Of a stretch of DNA of 64,000 bases, positions 46,098 through 56,002 are shown piece by piece. The notes beneath the pieces are model-generated. The model did not search any database. It saw nothing but the letters and a program-made list of their open reading frames with translations, and was not told the origin of the DNA. This DNA comes from Pandoraea sputorum (GTDB lineage: Bacteria > Pseudomonadota > Gammaproteobacteria > Burkholderiales > Burkholderiaceae): positions 4,092,001 to 4,156,000 of the forward strand of contig NZ_CP010431.2 in the NCBI RefSeq assembly GCF_000814845.2, in the 5' to 3' direction. The translations under genes and the position numbers were made by a program. Position 1 is the first letter of the stretch. Every line of letters begins with the position of its first letter.

Positions 46098-46643
46098 ATG
46101 AGCACGAACATCGAAACCATCGCCGTCAGTCGCAACGACGGTGCCGCCGCCTCGCTGGGCGATTACGCAGGCAAGGTGCGTCTGGTTGTGAACGTCGCAT
46201 CGAAGTGCGGCCTGACGCCGCAATACGAAGGGCTGGAGCGTCTGTACGAAGACAAACGCGCCGCAGGTCTGGAAGTGCTGGCGTTCCCCGCCAACAATTT
46301 CAAGGGTCAGGAACCGGGCACCGACGCCGAGATCCTCGACTTCTGCACCACGCAATACAACGTCACGTTCCCGCTGTTCGCCAAGATCTCTGTGCTGGGC
46401 GACGACCGTCACCCGCTGTACAGCGCGCTGGTCGAAGCAAAACCGGAAGCCACCGGCGAAGGCCCGTTCCGCGAGCGTCTGAAAGGCTTCGGTGTCGAGC
46501 GCGACAACCCCGCCGACGTCCTGTGGAACTTCGAGAAGTTCCTGATCGGCCGCAACGGTCAGGTCGTGGGCCGCTTCTCGCCGGACGTCAAGGCCGACGA
46601 CCCGCGTCTGGTCGCCGCCATCGACGCCGAACTCGCGAAGTAA
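46098..46643 (+). CDS. Glutathione peroxidase-family thiol peroxidase
   Basis: 181 residues. The catalytic site is C37 in NVASKCGLTPQY, Q71 in FPANNFKGQEPG, and W143-N144 in VLWNFEKF, the complete GPx tetrad with cysteine in place of selenocysteine. Bacterial enzymes of this type reduce peroxides with thioredoxin or glutathione in the cytoplasm. AAGGAC lies upstream at 46081-46086. It stands alone between the AraC gene and the tail of the minus-strand catabolic operon. Confidence 0.94.
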   Translation: MSTNIETIAVSRNDGAAASLGDYAGKVRLVVNVASKCGLTPQYEGLERLYEDKRAAGLEVLAFPANNFKGQEPGTDAEILDFCTTQYNVTFPLFAKISVLGDDRHPLYSALVEAKPEATGEGPFRERLKGFGVERDNPADVLWNFEKFLIGRNGQVVGRFSPDVKADDPRLVAAIDAELAK

Positions 46644-46664
46644 CTGCGAATCGGCTGAAAATGC

Positions 46665-46694
46665 AAAAGGGGGCGATGCGTTGTGCATGCCCCC
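46665..46694 (-). terminator. Rho-independent terminator of the catabolic operon
   Basis: On the minus strand: GGGGGCATGC, a short loop, then GCATCGCCCCC (one bulge), followed by TTTTGCATTTT. It lies 57 nt past the stop of the extradiol-type gene at 46752. Confidence 0.8.
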
Positions 46695-46751
46695 TCGTGC
46701 CGCGTCGTTTCCCCCCGGATTCGACGCGCTGCTACAACACTGTGCCCGTAC

Positions 46752-47723
46752 TCAGCGCTTGGCCGTATCAGTCATGAACTTGCCGGTCGGCGCGTCACCG
46801 CCCTTCTTCTGACGACGCGTATTTCCGTCCAGTCCGCCATCCACCGCCCACTCTGCGAACACCGTCGGCCCCGGCTCGAAATCCCGCGGTTGCCATTCCG
46901 GCGTCAGGATGTCCTCGTCCGCGTAATACTCGATGAGCGCCCCGCACGGATTTTTGAAGTACCAGAAATACGCCGACGAAATCGGATGACGGCCCGGCCC
47001 CAACTGCGTTTCCCAGCCGCAACGATCGATGTGCATGCCGCCGCCGAATACCTCGTGGATGTCGCGCACCGTGAACGCCACGTGATTCAGTCCGCGCTTG
47101 CCGTTCGGTAGCGCCAGCAGGAACAGGTCGTGGTGTCCGCCGTGCGGTGCACAACGCATGAACGCGCCGCGATCCGGGTAGCGGTCGGACAATTCAAAAC
47201 CGAGCTTGTCTTCGTAGAACTTCTGTGTGGCCGCCAGCGCGTTCGTAAAGAACACGACATGGCCGACCTCGATCGGCTGTGCGCGCTCGTACACCGGGCT
47301 CGGTGTATTGACTCGCTGCGCAGGCAGTCCCCACGGATTGGTCGGCGCGCCCTGCACATCCAGCGCACGCTTGGCCGTCACTTCAACGCGCACTGCCAGA
47401 CCGTTCGGGTCGATGCAACCTGCCGCGCCGTCCTTGAAGAAATAGCCCGGCTGATCTGCGAGACGGTCTGCGATGGCCGCGACCTCATCGGCCGTTGCCA
47501 CGCCCCAGGTCACTTCGCGCAACGTCGGCCCGTCTTCCATTGCGGGCGGCAGCGACGGATCGTCGTGACGCACGGCCAGCACGCGGCAACCGTTGAGCGT
47601 CTCAAAACGCGCGCCGCTGGCGTCGGCGGCGACTTCGCTCAGGCCCCAATCGGCCAGAAACCGGCGACAGGTATCGAGGTCGGTGACCCCGTAGGTAATT
47701 TGTTCGATGCCAAGAATCGTCAT
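46752..47723 (-). CDS. VOC-family extradiol-type ring-cleavage dioxygenase
   Basis: 323 residues made of two vicinal-oxygen-chelate modules. The C-terminal module keeps the metal triad H155 (VGHVVFF), H214 (GLNHVAF) and E265 (ALIEYY), so a Fe(II)/Mn(II) catechol 2,3-dioxygenase-like ring opening is likely. The N-terminal module lacks this triad, as usual. It would cleave the diol made by the Rieske oxygenase of the same operon. Last gene before the terminator. Confidence 0.85.
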   Translation of the reverse strand: MTILGIEQITYGVTDLDTCRRFLADWGLSEVAADASGARFETLNGCRVLAVRHDDPSLPPAMEDGPTLREVTWGVATADEVAAIADRLADQPGYFFKDGAAGCIDPNGLAVRVEVTAKRALDVQGAPTNPWGLPAQRVNTPSPVYERAQPIEVGHVVFFTNALAATQKFYEDKLGFELSDRYPDRGAFMRCAPHGGHHDLFLLALPNGKRGLNHVAFTVRDIHEVFGGGMHIDRCGWETQLGPGRHPISSAYFWYFKNPCGALIEYYADEDILTPEWQPRDFEPGPTVFAEWAVDGGLDGNTRRQKKGGDAPTGKFMTDTAKR

Positions 47724-47763
47724 GACAGTCTCGGAGTATGTTCTGAATCAGGGGATGGGAGAT

Positions 47764-48729
47764 TCACAGATCCAGCGTCAGACGGTCGCCCTTGCAACCC
47801 GACACGCAGATCATCATGACCTTGTTCGATGCGCGCTCGGATGCACTCAGCACCGAGTCGCGATGGTCGGGGCAGCCGTCGAGCACGCGCGTCTCGCAAG
47901 CCCCGCAAACGCCTTCCATGCAGCTATGTTCGGCGTCGATACCTGCGGCAATCAGCGTGTCGAGCAACGTCGCGCCCGCCGGGACGGTGACTTCCTTGCC
48001 TGACTTCGCAAGCGTCACGACGTAACCCTGCGACGTTGCAGGCGGCGGCGCATCCGGTGCAGCGGCGAAGCGCTCGATGTGAACGTTGGCGATACCGGCT
48101 TCGGCGCACGCCGCCTCGAAGGCGTCGAGCATCACGCCCGGGCCGCAGCAGTAGGCATGTGTGCCCGCCGGTTGGTCCGCCAGATACGCCGCGAGCGACG
48201 CAGGTTTGCCGTCGTTCTGGTCGTCGAAGTGATACGTCACGTCACCCCCCAGTGCGCGCAATTCTTCGACGAATGCGGCCTGCGGCGCCGTGCGGGCGCA
48301 ATACATCAGCTTGACGCTGCGACCGAGCGAGCGCAGGCGGCGGTACATGCACAGAATCGGGGTCACACCGATACCGCCCGCCACCAACACCGTATGACCG
48401 GCCGTCTCGTCCAGCTCGAAGTGATTACGTGGCGCCGAAATATCCAGCGTCATGCCGACGCGGAAATTGTCGTGGATGAAGCGCGAGCCGCCCCGGCTCT
48501 TCGGGTCGGCCAGAATACCGAGCACGTAGCGGTTTTCTTCCCCGGGCGCATTGACGAGCGAATAGCTGCGCACGAGCCCGCTCGGCAGATGCAGATCGAT
48601 GTGCGCGCCCGGCGTGAAGCCCGGAAACGTATCGTTGCTGCCCGCTGCGGGCACGAGTTCGATGCTCATGATGCCCGCCGCCTCGTAACGAAGCGTGCGC
48701 ACCATCGCCGACAGGTTTGACTTGCTCAT
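47764..48729 (-). CDS. Phthalate-dioxygenase-reductase-like electron donor
   Basis: 321 residues from ATG 48729. The FMN/FAD-binding barrel has RSYSL (54-58), the NAD-binding domain has GGIGVTP (120-126 region), and the C-terminal plant-type [2Fe-2S] ferredoxin has C270, C275, C278 and C308 (CMEGVCGAC...CVSGC). This is a class IA oxygenase reductase, passing electrons from NAD(P)H to the Rieske oxygenase at 49243-50274, and possibly also to the one at 43559. Confidence 0.92.
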   Translation of the reverse strand: MSKSNLSAMVRTLRYEAAGIMSIELVPAAGSNDTFPGFTPGAHIDLHLPSGLVRSYSLVNAPGEENRYVLGILADPKSRGGSRFIHDNFRVGMTLDISAPRNHFELDETAGHTVLVAGGIGVTPILCMYRRLRSLGRSVKLMYCARTAPQAAFVEELRALGGDVTYHFDDQNDGKPASLAAYLADQPAGTHAYCCGPGVMLDAFEAACAEAGIANVHIERFAAAPDAPPPATSQGYVVTLAKSGKEVTVPAGATLLDTLIAAGIDAEHSCMEGVCGACETRVLDGCPDHRDSVLSASERASNKVMMICVSGCKGDRLTLDL

Positions 48730-48773
48730 GATGCCGTTCTCTGATGTTGCTGATGACTCGGTGTCTGCGCGGG

Positions 48774-49220
48774 TCAGCCCGCCACGGACAAATCGATGTC
48801 GAGGCGCGCGAACGCCTCGATCTCCACGCGTAGCTCCGGAAACACCAAAGCGCTGACCTGCACGAGCGTGGAACACGGATACGCACCGCCGTCGGCCGCC
48901 ACATGTGCGAAGAATTCGCGTCGCGCACGACCGACTTCATCCTTGTCGGCAATGTCGGTCACGTAGACCACGAGCTTGTAGACGTTGGCGAGACTGCCCC
49001 CGCCTGCCTCGACCAGCGCACGGATCTTGCCCAGTACGACGAGCGTCTGCTCGTAGGCACTCAGCGGCTTCGCCGCATCGCGCGTGGCCGGATGCGCGGT
49101 CATGCCCGACATCAGGATTTCGTTGCCGAAGCGAATGCCGTTGCTCCACGTCGCCGTGCCCTGGTCGGGCACAGCGACGGCGCGAATGCGTTCGGCCTTG
49201 AGGGGTTGATCGATCTGCAT
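48774..49220 (-). CDS. RidA-family enamine/imine deaminase-like protein
   Basis: 148 residues, YjgF/RidA fold, with TWSNGIRFGNEILMSGMTA and a C-terminal TLVQVSALVFPELRVEIEAFA. RidA proteins hydrolyse reactive enamines/imines; catabolic members work on aminoacrylate or 2-aminomuconate-like intermediates. Some family members lack the key arginine; the segment VQVSAL has no Arg at the usual place (R105 region), so activity of the canonical type is uncertain. Operon position hints at a nitrogen-containing intermediate. Confidence 0.85.
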   Translation of the reverse strand: MQIDQPLKAERIRAVAVPDQGTATWSNGIRFGNEILMSGMTAHPATRDAAKPLSAYEQTLVVLGKIRALVEAGGGSLANVYKLVVYVTDIADKDEVGRARREFFAHVAADGGAYPCSTLVQVSALVFPELRVEIEAFARLDIDLSVAG

Positions 49221-49242
49221 CGGATATTCCGTCTCGCGCGGC

Positions 49243-50274
49243 TTACGCCTTGCCCTGTTGCATACGTTCGAGCTCCGCCTTCGCCAGATTCTTCAGGTGA
49301 CGGCGCAGACGCACGATGCCCATGTCGTGCTGATACAGATGTTCGTTCTGGTTGGCGTCAGGCTCCATGTCTTCGAGCATCACACGATCCTGCTCCAGCA
49401 CGTTCCAGTGACGCGCTTCCAGACGATTGCGATACAGGAAGCGCCACGTGTCGCGCTGCCATCCGTCGAGCTTACGGCAGCGCCAGTGGAACACGGCGGC
49501 CAGCGTCGGGGAGATCGGCGTGTAGCTGCCCACGATCACGAAGTTGCCGCCGGGGCCGCCCGTCTTCGGGTACGGAATCTCCAGACGCATCCAGTGCGTG
49601 CCGGTGTCGGCCCACTCGGTCCAGTCGAAATTCACGTCGCGCTGGCCTTCCTTCTCGAACACGAAGCCACGGTCGGTATCGCGAATGCGGAACGCCGCCG
49701 TGTTGTCGCCCTCGGCCATCGAGTGCGACTGCTTGTGCAGATACGTGCCGTGCATCGGGTCCATCACGTTATCGAGCACGTAACGGTAATCGCCCTTCCA
49801 TTCGGTGTAGCAGAGGAACGACGAGAATGCGCCGTCGGCGTCGAGTTCTTCCGGCAGTACCAGCGGCGGCGGCGTCTCGATGTTTTCGGTGGCGTTGTAC
49901 AACCAGATCGCGTCGTTGCGCTCGACGATGTGATACGCCTGCGTCGGACGCGAGCCTTCGAGCTTGCAGCCCGGGCTGCCCGGCACACGCATGACGGTGC
50001 CGTCGCAGCGCACCTGCACGCCGTGATAGCCGCAGGCGATGCGGTCGCCCATCACGATGCCCTTCGAGAGGGGCGCGCCGCGATGCGGGCAGTGATCGTC
50101 AAGGGCATGCACCTTGTTGTCCTGATCGCGCCAGAACACGAGCTTCTTGCCCAGACGGCGCAGCGAGACCGGCTCGCGGCCGACCATGTGCGCCGGACAA
50201 ATCGGGTACCAGAGATTCTTCAGGCCGCGCTCGAGCAAAGCGTCGGCGGTGAGGATAGGTTGTTGCGTAGTCAT
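49243..50274 (-). CDS. Rieske non-heme iron oxygenase (vanillate O-demethylase-like)
   Basis: 343 residues. The Rieske ligands are C62-x-H64 and C81-x-x-H84 (DHCPHRGAPLS ... CGYHG); the mononuclear iron ligands are D172-x-x-H175-x4-H180 (MDPMHGTYLH). The length and layout match the VanA/caffeine-demethylase/phenoxybenzoate group, monomeric alpha subunits that remove methyl groups or hydroxylate rings. The reductase is two genes downstream. Starts with MTTQQPILTADALL. Confidence 0.92.
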   Translation of the reverse strand: MTTQQPILTADALLERGLKNLWYPICPAHMVGREPVSLRRLGKKLVFWRDQDNKVHALDDHCPHRGAPLSKGIVMGDRIACGYHGVQVRCDGTVMRVPGSPGCKLEGSRPTQAYHIVERNDAIWLYNATENIETPPPLVLPEELDADGAFSSFLCYTEWKGDYRYVLDNVMDPMHGTYLHKQSHSMAEGDNTAAFRIRDTDRGFVFEKEGQRDVNFDWTEWADTGTHWMRLEIPYPKTGGPGGNFVIVGSYTPISPTLAAVFHWRCRKLDGWQRDTWRFLYRNRLEARHWNVLEQDRVMLEDMEPDANQNEHLYQHDMGIVRLRRHLKNLAKAELERMQQGKA

Positions 50275-50328
50275 GGGGGACCTCCATCGCGAGCGCCGCC
50301 CGAGCGGCCATCGCGCTATGTGATGTTT

Positions 50329-50547
50329 TTACTCTTCGGCCAGTCGTGCGATCTGCGCTTTGTAGACGTCTTCCGTCCACACGTCACCTTCCTGCGGGCC
50401 GGGGCCAGTGCGATTCAGGTAGGCCACGAGACCCGCCAGATCGTGCGTGCCCGACGCGTAGGCGCGCTCGATGGCGTCTCCCAGCAGGCTTTCGTATTGC
50501 GTCGGCTCATGGCGACGCGCTTGATGCGGTTCCAGATAACGGTCCAT
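50329..50547 (-). CDS. Small recombinase-like helix-turn-helix protein
   Basis: 72 residues, MDRYLEPHQARRHEPTQYES. It belongs to a short family I recall as 'recombinase-like helix-turn-helix domain' proteins that accompany Rieske oxygenase genes in Burkholderiales (pattern YLEPHQARRHEPT...GDAIERA...DLAGLVAYLN). The role is unknown; the constant neighbourhood suggests an accessory or regulatory part. Its ATG shares a base with the stop of the upstream gene (TGATG). Confidence 0.7.
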   Translation of the reverse strand: MDRYLEPHQARRHEPTQYESLLGDAIERAYASGTHDLAGLVAYLNRTGPGPQEGDVWTEDVYKAQIARLAEE

Positions 50548-50891
50548 CACTTCCCTCCATTGCGCACCCGCTCGCGAATACGCGCGTGCACGGGTACAAA
50601 GTCATACGTCGGATAGCATTCGGTGCGAAACACACCCCAGGCCGAGCGCTCCAGTTCCACATTCACGACCGGTAACAAATGCGGCGGCAGTTCCAGCGTG
50701 ACGATCTGGCCGAAGCCCATCGCCACCGTCCACGACACCACCTTGACGCCAGCGGGCGGGAATCGCTCCCACCATTCGGCGGCTTTCAAACGCTCCTGAA
50801 AATCGTCGAGATTGTTCGACTGATCGTGACGCAGGAACACCGTCAGCATCATGGTCTCGGGTTGGGCTGCGCCCGGTGCGGTTTCGCTCAT
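50547..50891 (-). CDS. Small conserved operon protein of unknown function
   Basis: 114 residues from ATG 50891 (MSETAPGAAQPETMMLTVFL). It reads like an EthD/Dabb-type ferredoxin-like fold (LTVFLRHDQSNNLDDFQERL, then beta strands KVVSWTVAMGFGQIVTLEL). Small proteins of that fold aid ring-oxygenation pathways, but no signature residue is certain. Coupled by TGATG to the next gene. Confidence 0.65.
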   Translation of the reverse strand: MSETAPGAAQPETMMLTVFLRHDQSNNLDDFQERLKAAEWWERFPPAGVKVVSWTVAMGFGQIVTLELPPHLLPVVNVELERSAWGVFRTECYPTYDFVPVHARIRERVRNGGK

Positions 50892-50914
50892 CACTTTCTC
50901 GCCTGTCGCGTCGC

Positions 50915-51928
50915 TCACTGCACGAACTGGTTGGTGAACAGGTCTTCCGGCTTGGACTTCTCGCGGATGACCTTCTCTTGCGCGTAGAAGTCCTGCAACT
51001 TCGTCACACGCGCCGGATCGAACGCGCCCAGACGTTGCTGACCCGGATACACATTGCGGGCGTAGTACGTGAGGATCTTTTCGATCTCGGCTTCCTTGCC
51101 CTTGTAAGCTGGCACGGCAACGCAGTATTCCTTCGCAGCACCCGCCGGATCGCGCATGATTTCCGCGACCGACTTGATCGTCGCGCGCACGAACTTGCGA
51201 ATCATCTCCGGCTTCTCGGCGATGGTCTTGTCCGACGCCAGAATCGCCTGCGCCATGCCCGGGAAATACTTGTCGGTCGACGTCATCGTGATCTTCACGC
51301 CAGCGTCTTCGATGTTCTGCGCCCACTCGGGCGTGCCGACCATCACTTCCGCCTTGCCCGTCGCGACCTGCTGCCAGACGCCCGCCGGACCTGCGCCCTG
51401 AATGCGTGCATCGTTACGCGTGAGACCGGCCGAGGCGAGCAGACCGAGCGTCGCGTAGAAGCCGGTGTCCTGATAGGCCAGCACGGTGATCGTCTTGCCC
51501 TTCAGATCGGCGGGCGACTTGATGTTGGCATCGTCGCGCACCACCAACTGGTGCAGCGTGCGGCCGCCGAGCAGCGCCACGCCCTTGATGGGGATGCCGT
51601 TCGGACGCAGCACAATCGGCGTGTCGCCCAGACCACCGCCCAGATCGCCGTTACCGGACGCAAGCTGCTTGCCCACGTCTGCACCGCCCTGTACGGTCAG
51701 CCAGCGCACCGACAATCCTTCTGCCGCGTAGTAGCCCTTCTTCTCGGCCAGCATCAACGGCGCGAAGGCTGGCAGGTTCGCCGGGGCCGGGAGCAGATAG
51801 GTGATCTGCTGCGTCGCAGGCTGCTGCGCCATCACCGGTGCGGCCACGCCGCTGAGTCCCGCCACGGCACACAGACCCGCCGTCAGAAAGGCGCGACGCG
51901 CCAACGATGCACGGAAAATCGACAACAT
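50915..51928 (-). CDS. NMT1/SsuA-type periplasmic substrate-binding protein
   Basis: 337 residues with a twin-arginine-like signal peptide (MLSIFRASLARRAFLTAGLC ... ending VMAQQ; the RR precedes AFLTAG). The type II binding fold shows AFAPLMLAEKKGYYAAEGL and VGTPEWAQNIEDAGV. With the permease and ATPase of the same operon (60181-61896) it completes a SsuABC-like importer, presumably for the operon's substrate. It is a paralogue of the frameshifted protein at 42406-43424. Confidence 0.88.
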   Translation of the reverse strand: MLSIFRASLARRAFLTAGLCAVAGLSGVAAPVMAQQPATQQITYLLPAPANLPAFAPLMLAEKKGYYAAEGLSVRWLTVQGGADVGKQLASGNGDLGGGLGDTPIVLRPNGIPIKGVALLGGRTLHQLVVRDDANIKSPADLKGKTITVLAYQDTGFYATLGLLASAGLTRNDARIQGAGPAGVWQQVATGKAEVMVGTPEWAQNIEDAGVKITMTSTDKYFPGMAQAILASDKTIAEKPEMIRKFVRATIKSVAEIMRDPAGAAKEYCVAVPAYKGKEAEIEKILTYYARNVYPGQQRLGAFDPARVTKLQDFYAQEKVIREKSKPEDLFTNQFVQ

Positions 51929-52028
51929 ATCTTTGCCTCGCTCAAGTTTCGAATGTCCGCGATGCCCCGTGCATCGCGGCTTGCCACTGTCCACTGTCAT
52001 TACTCGCTGCCCACTTCTGCCACCGACG

Positions 52029-53525
52029 TCAGACCCGGCCCGCCCAGGCGAGCGGGTTCTCGTTCAGGCCCCAGTAAAGGCTCTTCTGATTCGTGTACTC
52101 AAGCAGTCCCAGACGCCCCTTCTCGCGGCCCATGCCGCTCTCCTTCCAGCCGCCGAACGGCGTCGAGATGGAGAACTGCTTGTAGGTATTGATCCAGACG
52201 GTGCCCGTCTCCAGCGCCCGGCCCACGCGCCAGGCGCGCTTGAAGTCGCGCGTCCAGATACCGGCGGCCAGTCCGTAGACGCTGTCGTTGGCCTCGGCCA
52301 GCAGATCGGCTTCGTTCTCGAACGGCAGCACGGCCAGCACCGGCCCGAAGATCTCTTCCTGCACCATGCGTGCCTGATTCGTCAGGCCCGCGATGATCGT
52401 CGGCTGATAGAAGTAGCCCTTCTCCCGACCGTCGCCCGCAGGACGCTCGCCGCCGCACAGCAGTCGACCGCCCTCTTCCAGCCCGATGGCGACGTAGCGC
52501 TCGATGGAGTCACGATGCGACGACGTCACGAGCGGCCCCATCTGCGTGTCCTCGCGCAGCGGATCCCCCACGCGCAATTGCTTCGCACCGGCGACCAGAC
52601 GCTCGACGAACGTGTCGAAGATCGCTTTATGGACGAACAGGCGCGAGCCTGCGATACACGACTCGCCCGACGAACTGAAGATGCCGTAGAGCACACCGGC
52701 CACGGCGTGATCGATGTCGGCGTCTTCGAACACGATGGTCGGCGACTTGCCGCCGAGTTCGAGCGATACCGGCATCAGCTTTTCTGCGGCGAGTCGCGCA
52801 ATGCCGCGACCGACTTCCGTACCGCCGGTGAACGCCACCTTCTTGACCTTCGGATGACGCACGAGAATGTCGCCGATGACCGAACCCTTGCCCGGCAGCA
52901 CCGACAGCACCCCGCGCGGCACGCCTGCGGCTTCGCAGATGCGGCCGAGTTCGAGCGATGCGAGCGGCGTGACTTCCGCCGGTTTGAGCACCACGGCGTT
53001 GCCTGCGGCGAGTGCCGGGGCGAGCTTCTGGGCGTCCGACGCAATCGGCGAGTTCCACGGCGTGATGGCAGCCACCACACCCAACGGCTCATGCACGCTC
53101 ATCGTCAGATAGTCGCCGCGCGACGGCGTGAGCGTCTCTTCGAGCGTCTCCAGGCAGGAGGCGAAGTAGCGGAACGTACCCGCCGCACTCGCGACGAGCG
53201 CGCGCGTCTCGCTGATCGGCTTGCCGTTATCGCGTCGTTGCAGGTGCGCGAGCGCTTCGGCGCGTTGCGTGATGCCGTCGGCTACGCGATGCAGCACGGC
53301 AGCACGCTGATGCGGCTTCAGGCCCGCCCAATCGGCGCGACGCCATGCGGCGTCTGCGGCTTCGACCGCTTCAACAGCATCGTCCGCACCCGCAGCGGCG
53401 ATCTCGGCATTCACGCTTTCGTCGGCCGGGTACAGGCTTTGATAGCGTTTGCCGGTTCCGGCACGCCATTCGCCGCCGACCAGAATGTCGCTCGAAAACC
53501 CTTGCAGCAAATCTTGATGGCTCAT
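52029..53525 (-). CDS. NAD(P)-dependent aldehyde dehydrogenase
   Basis: 498 residues. ALDH signatures are PWNSP (156-160), K181, the general base E256 in LELGGKSP, the nucleophile C290 in GESCIAGSR and EEIFGPV late. It would oxidise a pathway aldehyde, possibly the product of the TPP-dependent decarboxylase-like enzyme two genes upstream, to the acid. Sits 13 nt after the aspartate-dehydrogenase-like gene. Confidence 0.93.
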   Translation of the reverse strand: MSHQDLLQGFSSDILVGGEWRAGTGKRYQSLYPADESVNAEIAAAGADDAVEAVEAADAAWRRADWAGLKPHQRAAVLHRVADGITQRAEALAHLQRRDNGKPISETRALVASAAGTFRYFASCLETLEETLTPSRGDYLTMSVHEPLGVVAAITPWNSPIASDAQKLAPALAAGNAVVLKPAEVTPLASLELGRICEAAGVPRGVLSVLPGKGSVIGDILVRHPKVKKVAFTGGTEVGRGIARLAAEKLMPVSLELGGKSPTIVFEDADIDHAVAGVLYGIFSSSGESCIAGSRLFVHKAIFDTFVERLVAGAKQLRVGDPLREDTQMGPLVTSSHRDSIERYVAIGLEEGGRLLCGGERPAGDGREKGYFYQPTIIAGLTNQARMVQEEIFGPVLAVLPFENEADLLAEANDSVYGLAAGIWTRDFKRAWRVGRALETGTVWINTYKQFSISTPFGGWKESGMGREKGRLGLLEYTNQKSLYWGLNENPLAWAGRV

Positions 53526-53538
53526 GACTCTCTTCCTG

Positions 53539-54357
53539 CTAGATCACACAGTTCGCGACGCGATTGCGCAGTGCGCGAATGGCCGAGTACGCGGTAAGTG
53601 CCGACGTCTTGGGATTGTCCGGCAACGGCTTGCCGCACATCTCCAGCGACATTTCGCCGAACGCACCGCGCGCCGCGATGTGATGCACGTTGCGCGTGCT
53701 CGTCGGGTCGGCGATCAGACGCACACGCGTCGCATCGAGCCCCAACCCGGCAATGGCGACAGTCGCCGCGACGTTAGCGTTCTTCGGGTACAGACGCGCA
53801 GCATCCCGGGCGCTGCCTTCGAAGATCACGGTCGCCGTGGTGAGCGTGGCGAGATCGCAGACCTGCTCGGCGGGCGTGCCGTGCCAGCCCATGGGCGGTT
53901 TGCGACCCGTATACAGCACCTCGTCCAGCCCGCCTTCACGGGCGGCAGAGATGGCATCGATGCCGCCAATCGCACCGGAGAGCAACGTGACGGTCGATGC
54001 GCCATCCTTCGCGGCCTGTTCCAGCGCTGCGAGCAGATCGGTATCGGAGAGCGCACCAATGGAGGCCACCGCGCAGTCGACACCCGACTTGAGCAGCGGC
54101 ACGACGTGCCCCGAGAGTGCACTGTGTCCGGCGCACTCCAGAACGAAGTCCGGACGGCTCGAGAGCGCCTGCGCCGACGAAACCACTTCGGTACCCGCAC
54201 GCACGCTGCCGCGCACACGCTCGGCGGCGTCTTCCGGCACGATCACATGGCCTACGCGCAGATACGGGTCGCTCGCGCACGCTTCGTACACTTTCGAGCC
54301 GATCGCGCCGAAGCCGATGAGTGCGACGTCAACGGGACGATGATTCAATTCATGCAT
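53539..54357 (-). CDS. nadX: Aspartate dehydrogenase-family oxidoreductase
   Basis: 272 residues. The Rossmann motif is IGFGAIGSK (14-22), followed by [39 protein letters not shown] and [19 protein letters not shown], the pattern of L-aspartate dehydrogenase (NadX). Enzymes of this family interconvert aspartate and iminoaspartate, or in catabolic settings act on other amino/imino compounds. RidA in the same operon could handle the imine. The substrate here is unknown. Overlaps the TPP-enzyme stop by 8 nt. Confidence 0.78.
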   Translation of the reverse strand: MHELNHRPVDVALIGFGAIGSKVYEACASDPYLRVGHVIVPEDAAERVRGSVRAGTEVVSSAQALSSRPDFVLECAGHSALSGHVVPLLKSGVDCAVASIGALSDTDLLAALEQAAKDGASTVTLLSGAIGGIDAISAAREGGLDEVLYTGRKPPMGWHGTPAEQVCDLATLTTATVIFEGSARDAARLYPKNANVAATVAIAGLGLDATRVRLIADPTSTRNVHHIAARGAFGEMSLEMCGKPLPDNPKTSALTAYSAIRALRNRVANCVI

Positions 54358-56002
54358 TCGCAGGCTCCCGGACCGGCGGACCGGCGAAGTGCGACGCGAA
54401 GTTACCGACCGACAGCATGTCTACTTCGAGCAGCACCGGACCGTCGTAAGCGACGGCGCGGGCCACAGCCCCCTCCGCCTGATCGATAGACGTAATGCGC
54501 TCGTGCTTGAGTTGCAGGCTCGCGCAGAACGCGGCGAAGTCCGGTTGATGCAGTTGTACGTAGTGACGACGGCCACCGTACTGCGCATCCTGAATATTGC
54601 GGATCACGCCATAGCACTGATCGTTCATCAGCAGAATCACGACGGGCGCCTTTTCCTGCACGGCAGTCGCGAGTTCGCCGACGTTCACCATCAGGCCACC
54701 GTCGCCGCAGAGTGCGACCGTCTTCTTCGCATTACCCGCGAGCGCCGCGCCAATGCCCATCTGCATGCCCTGACCGATGCCGCCACCGAGCGCGTGCACC
54801 CCTGCGCGCGGCGAGAAGATCTTCAGCAGACGGTTGCCCCACGTGCTGTTCGAGATCGTGACGTCGCGCACCCAGTTGAAGTCGCGACCGAGCGCGCCTT
54901 GCAGCGCCGCCACGAGTTGACGATACGGACCGAGGCCTTCGGCAACTTGCTTCACAGCAGCATCGCGCGCGGCAGCGAGGTCGGCGTGGAATGCCGGATC
55001 GACCGAGAGACGACCTTGCAGGCGGTCGGCGAGTGCGTTCAGCACGCTGGCGGCATCGCCCTGAATGAACAGGTCGTTGCGATAGCCACGGTTGTCGGCC
55101 AGTCCGTCGGCATCGACGCGATACAGCGGACGCGGCAGCGCCAGCTTGTACTTGAGCGTTTCGTTGCCGCGCAGACGCGAGCCGACCACGAGGACCGCGT
55201 CACACGTCTTGTAGAACTTCTCGACCGTCGGGTGGATGTTGAATGCGCCCAGCGTCGCGGCGTGGTCTTCCGGCACGATGCCGCGACCCTGCACGCTCGT
55301 CACCACGCCGAAGCCCATGTCGACCAGACGCTTGACGGCAGCTTCTGCGCCGCGTGCACCACCACCGAGCCACAGCAGCGGACGATGCGCCGACGCCAGC
55401 TTGTCGGCCAGCGCGGCGACGCGTGCCTCGTCGTGCGTCGGCACCGGAATGTGCGGTGCGGACAGATCGCTCGGCCATTCGATTTCAGCCGCCTGAATGT
55501 CGATGGGGATCTCGACGCTCACCGGCCCGGTCGGTGCGCTGAGCGCAGCGCGCACCGCTTCGCGCACCGTCGCGAGCGCCGTGTCGACGCAACGCACGCG
55601 GTAAGCCGCCTTCGAGATCGAGTTGAGCATGCTCAGCTGATCCGGGGCTTCGTGGATGTAGGCGAGATCGCGGTCGAGGAATTCGGTTTCGATCTGGCCA
55701 GTGATGTGGAGCACCGGCGTGCCTGCCGTGAGCGCTTCGACCATCGCACCGGCCGCGTTACCGGCGGCCGTGCCCGTGCTGGTGAAGGCCACGCCCAGTC
55801 CGCCGGACACGCGCGACAGGCCGTCGGCCATGTTCAGGGCACCGGCTTCGCCGCGTGCGCCGACGTAACGGATCTTTTCGCGACGCGCGATGGCGTCGAG
55901 GATCGGCATGTTGTGAATCGAGATAACGCCGAATGCGGTCTGCACGCCGCACTGTTCGAGAAACGCCGCGATGACTTCGCCGACGGTGGTTTTGTTAGAC
56001 AT
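54350..56002 (-). CDS. Thiamine-diphosphate-dependent decarboxylase/acetolactate synthase-like enzyme
   Basis: 550 residues from ATG 56002 ([20 protein letters not shown]). It has a Pyr domain with the activating glutamate E52 ([13 protein letters not shown]), a central domain, and a C-terminal PP domain with the TPP motif GDGGLMVN...NDQ. It resembles benzoylformate decarboxylase or acetolactate synthase family members used in aromatic catabolism. The likely reaction is decarboxylation of a 2-oxo acid to an aldehyde for the downstream aldehyde dehydrogenase; this is inference. Overlaps both neighbours by 8 nt. Confidence 0.86.
   Translation of the reverse strand: MSNKTTVGEVIAAFLEQCGVQTAFGVISIHNMPILDAIARREKIRYVGARGEAGALNMADGLSRVSGGLGVAFTSTGTAAGNAAGAMVEALTAGTPVLHITGQIETEFLDRDLAYIHEAPDQLSMLNSISKAAYRVRCVDTALATVREAVRAALSAPTGPVSVEIPIDIQAAEIEWPSDLSAPHIPVPTHDEARVAALADKLASAHRPLLWLGGGARGAEAAVKRLVDMGFGVVTSVQGRGIVPEDHAATLGAFNIHPTVEKFYKTCDAVLVVGSRLRGNETLKYKLALPRPLYRVDADGLADNRGYRNDLFIQGDAASVLNALADRLQGRLSVDPAFHADLAAARDAAVKQVAEGLGPYRQLVAALQGALGRDFNWVRDVTISNSTWGNRLLKIFSPRAGVHALGGGIGQGMQMGIGAALAGNAKKTVALCGDGGLMVNVGELATAVQEKAPVVILLMNDQCYGVIRNIQDAQYGGRRHYVQLHQPDFAAFCASLQLKHERITSIDQAEGAVARAVAYDGPVLLEVDMLSVGNFASHFAGPPVREPANA

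Noticed and set aside
51801..53597. A 598-codon plus-strand frame opposite the aldehyde dehydrogenase
   Set aside because: Antisense shadow; catalytic ALDH residues are present on the minus strand.
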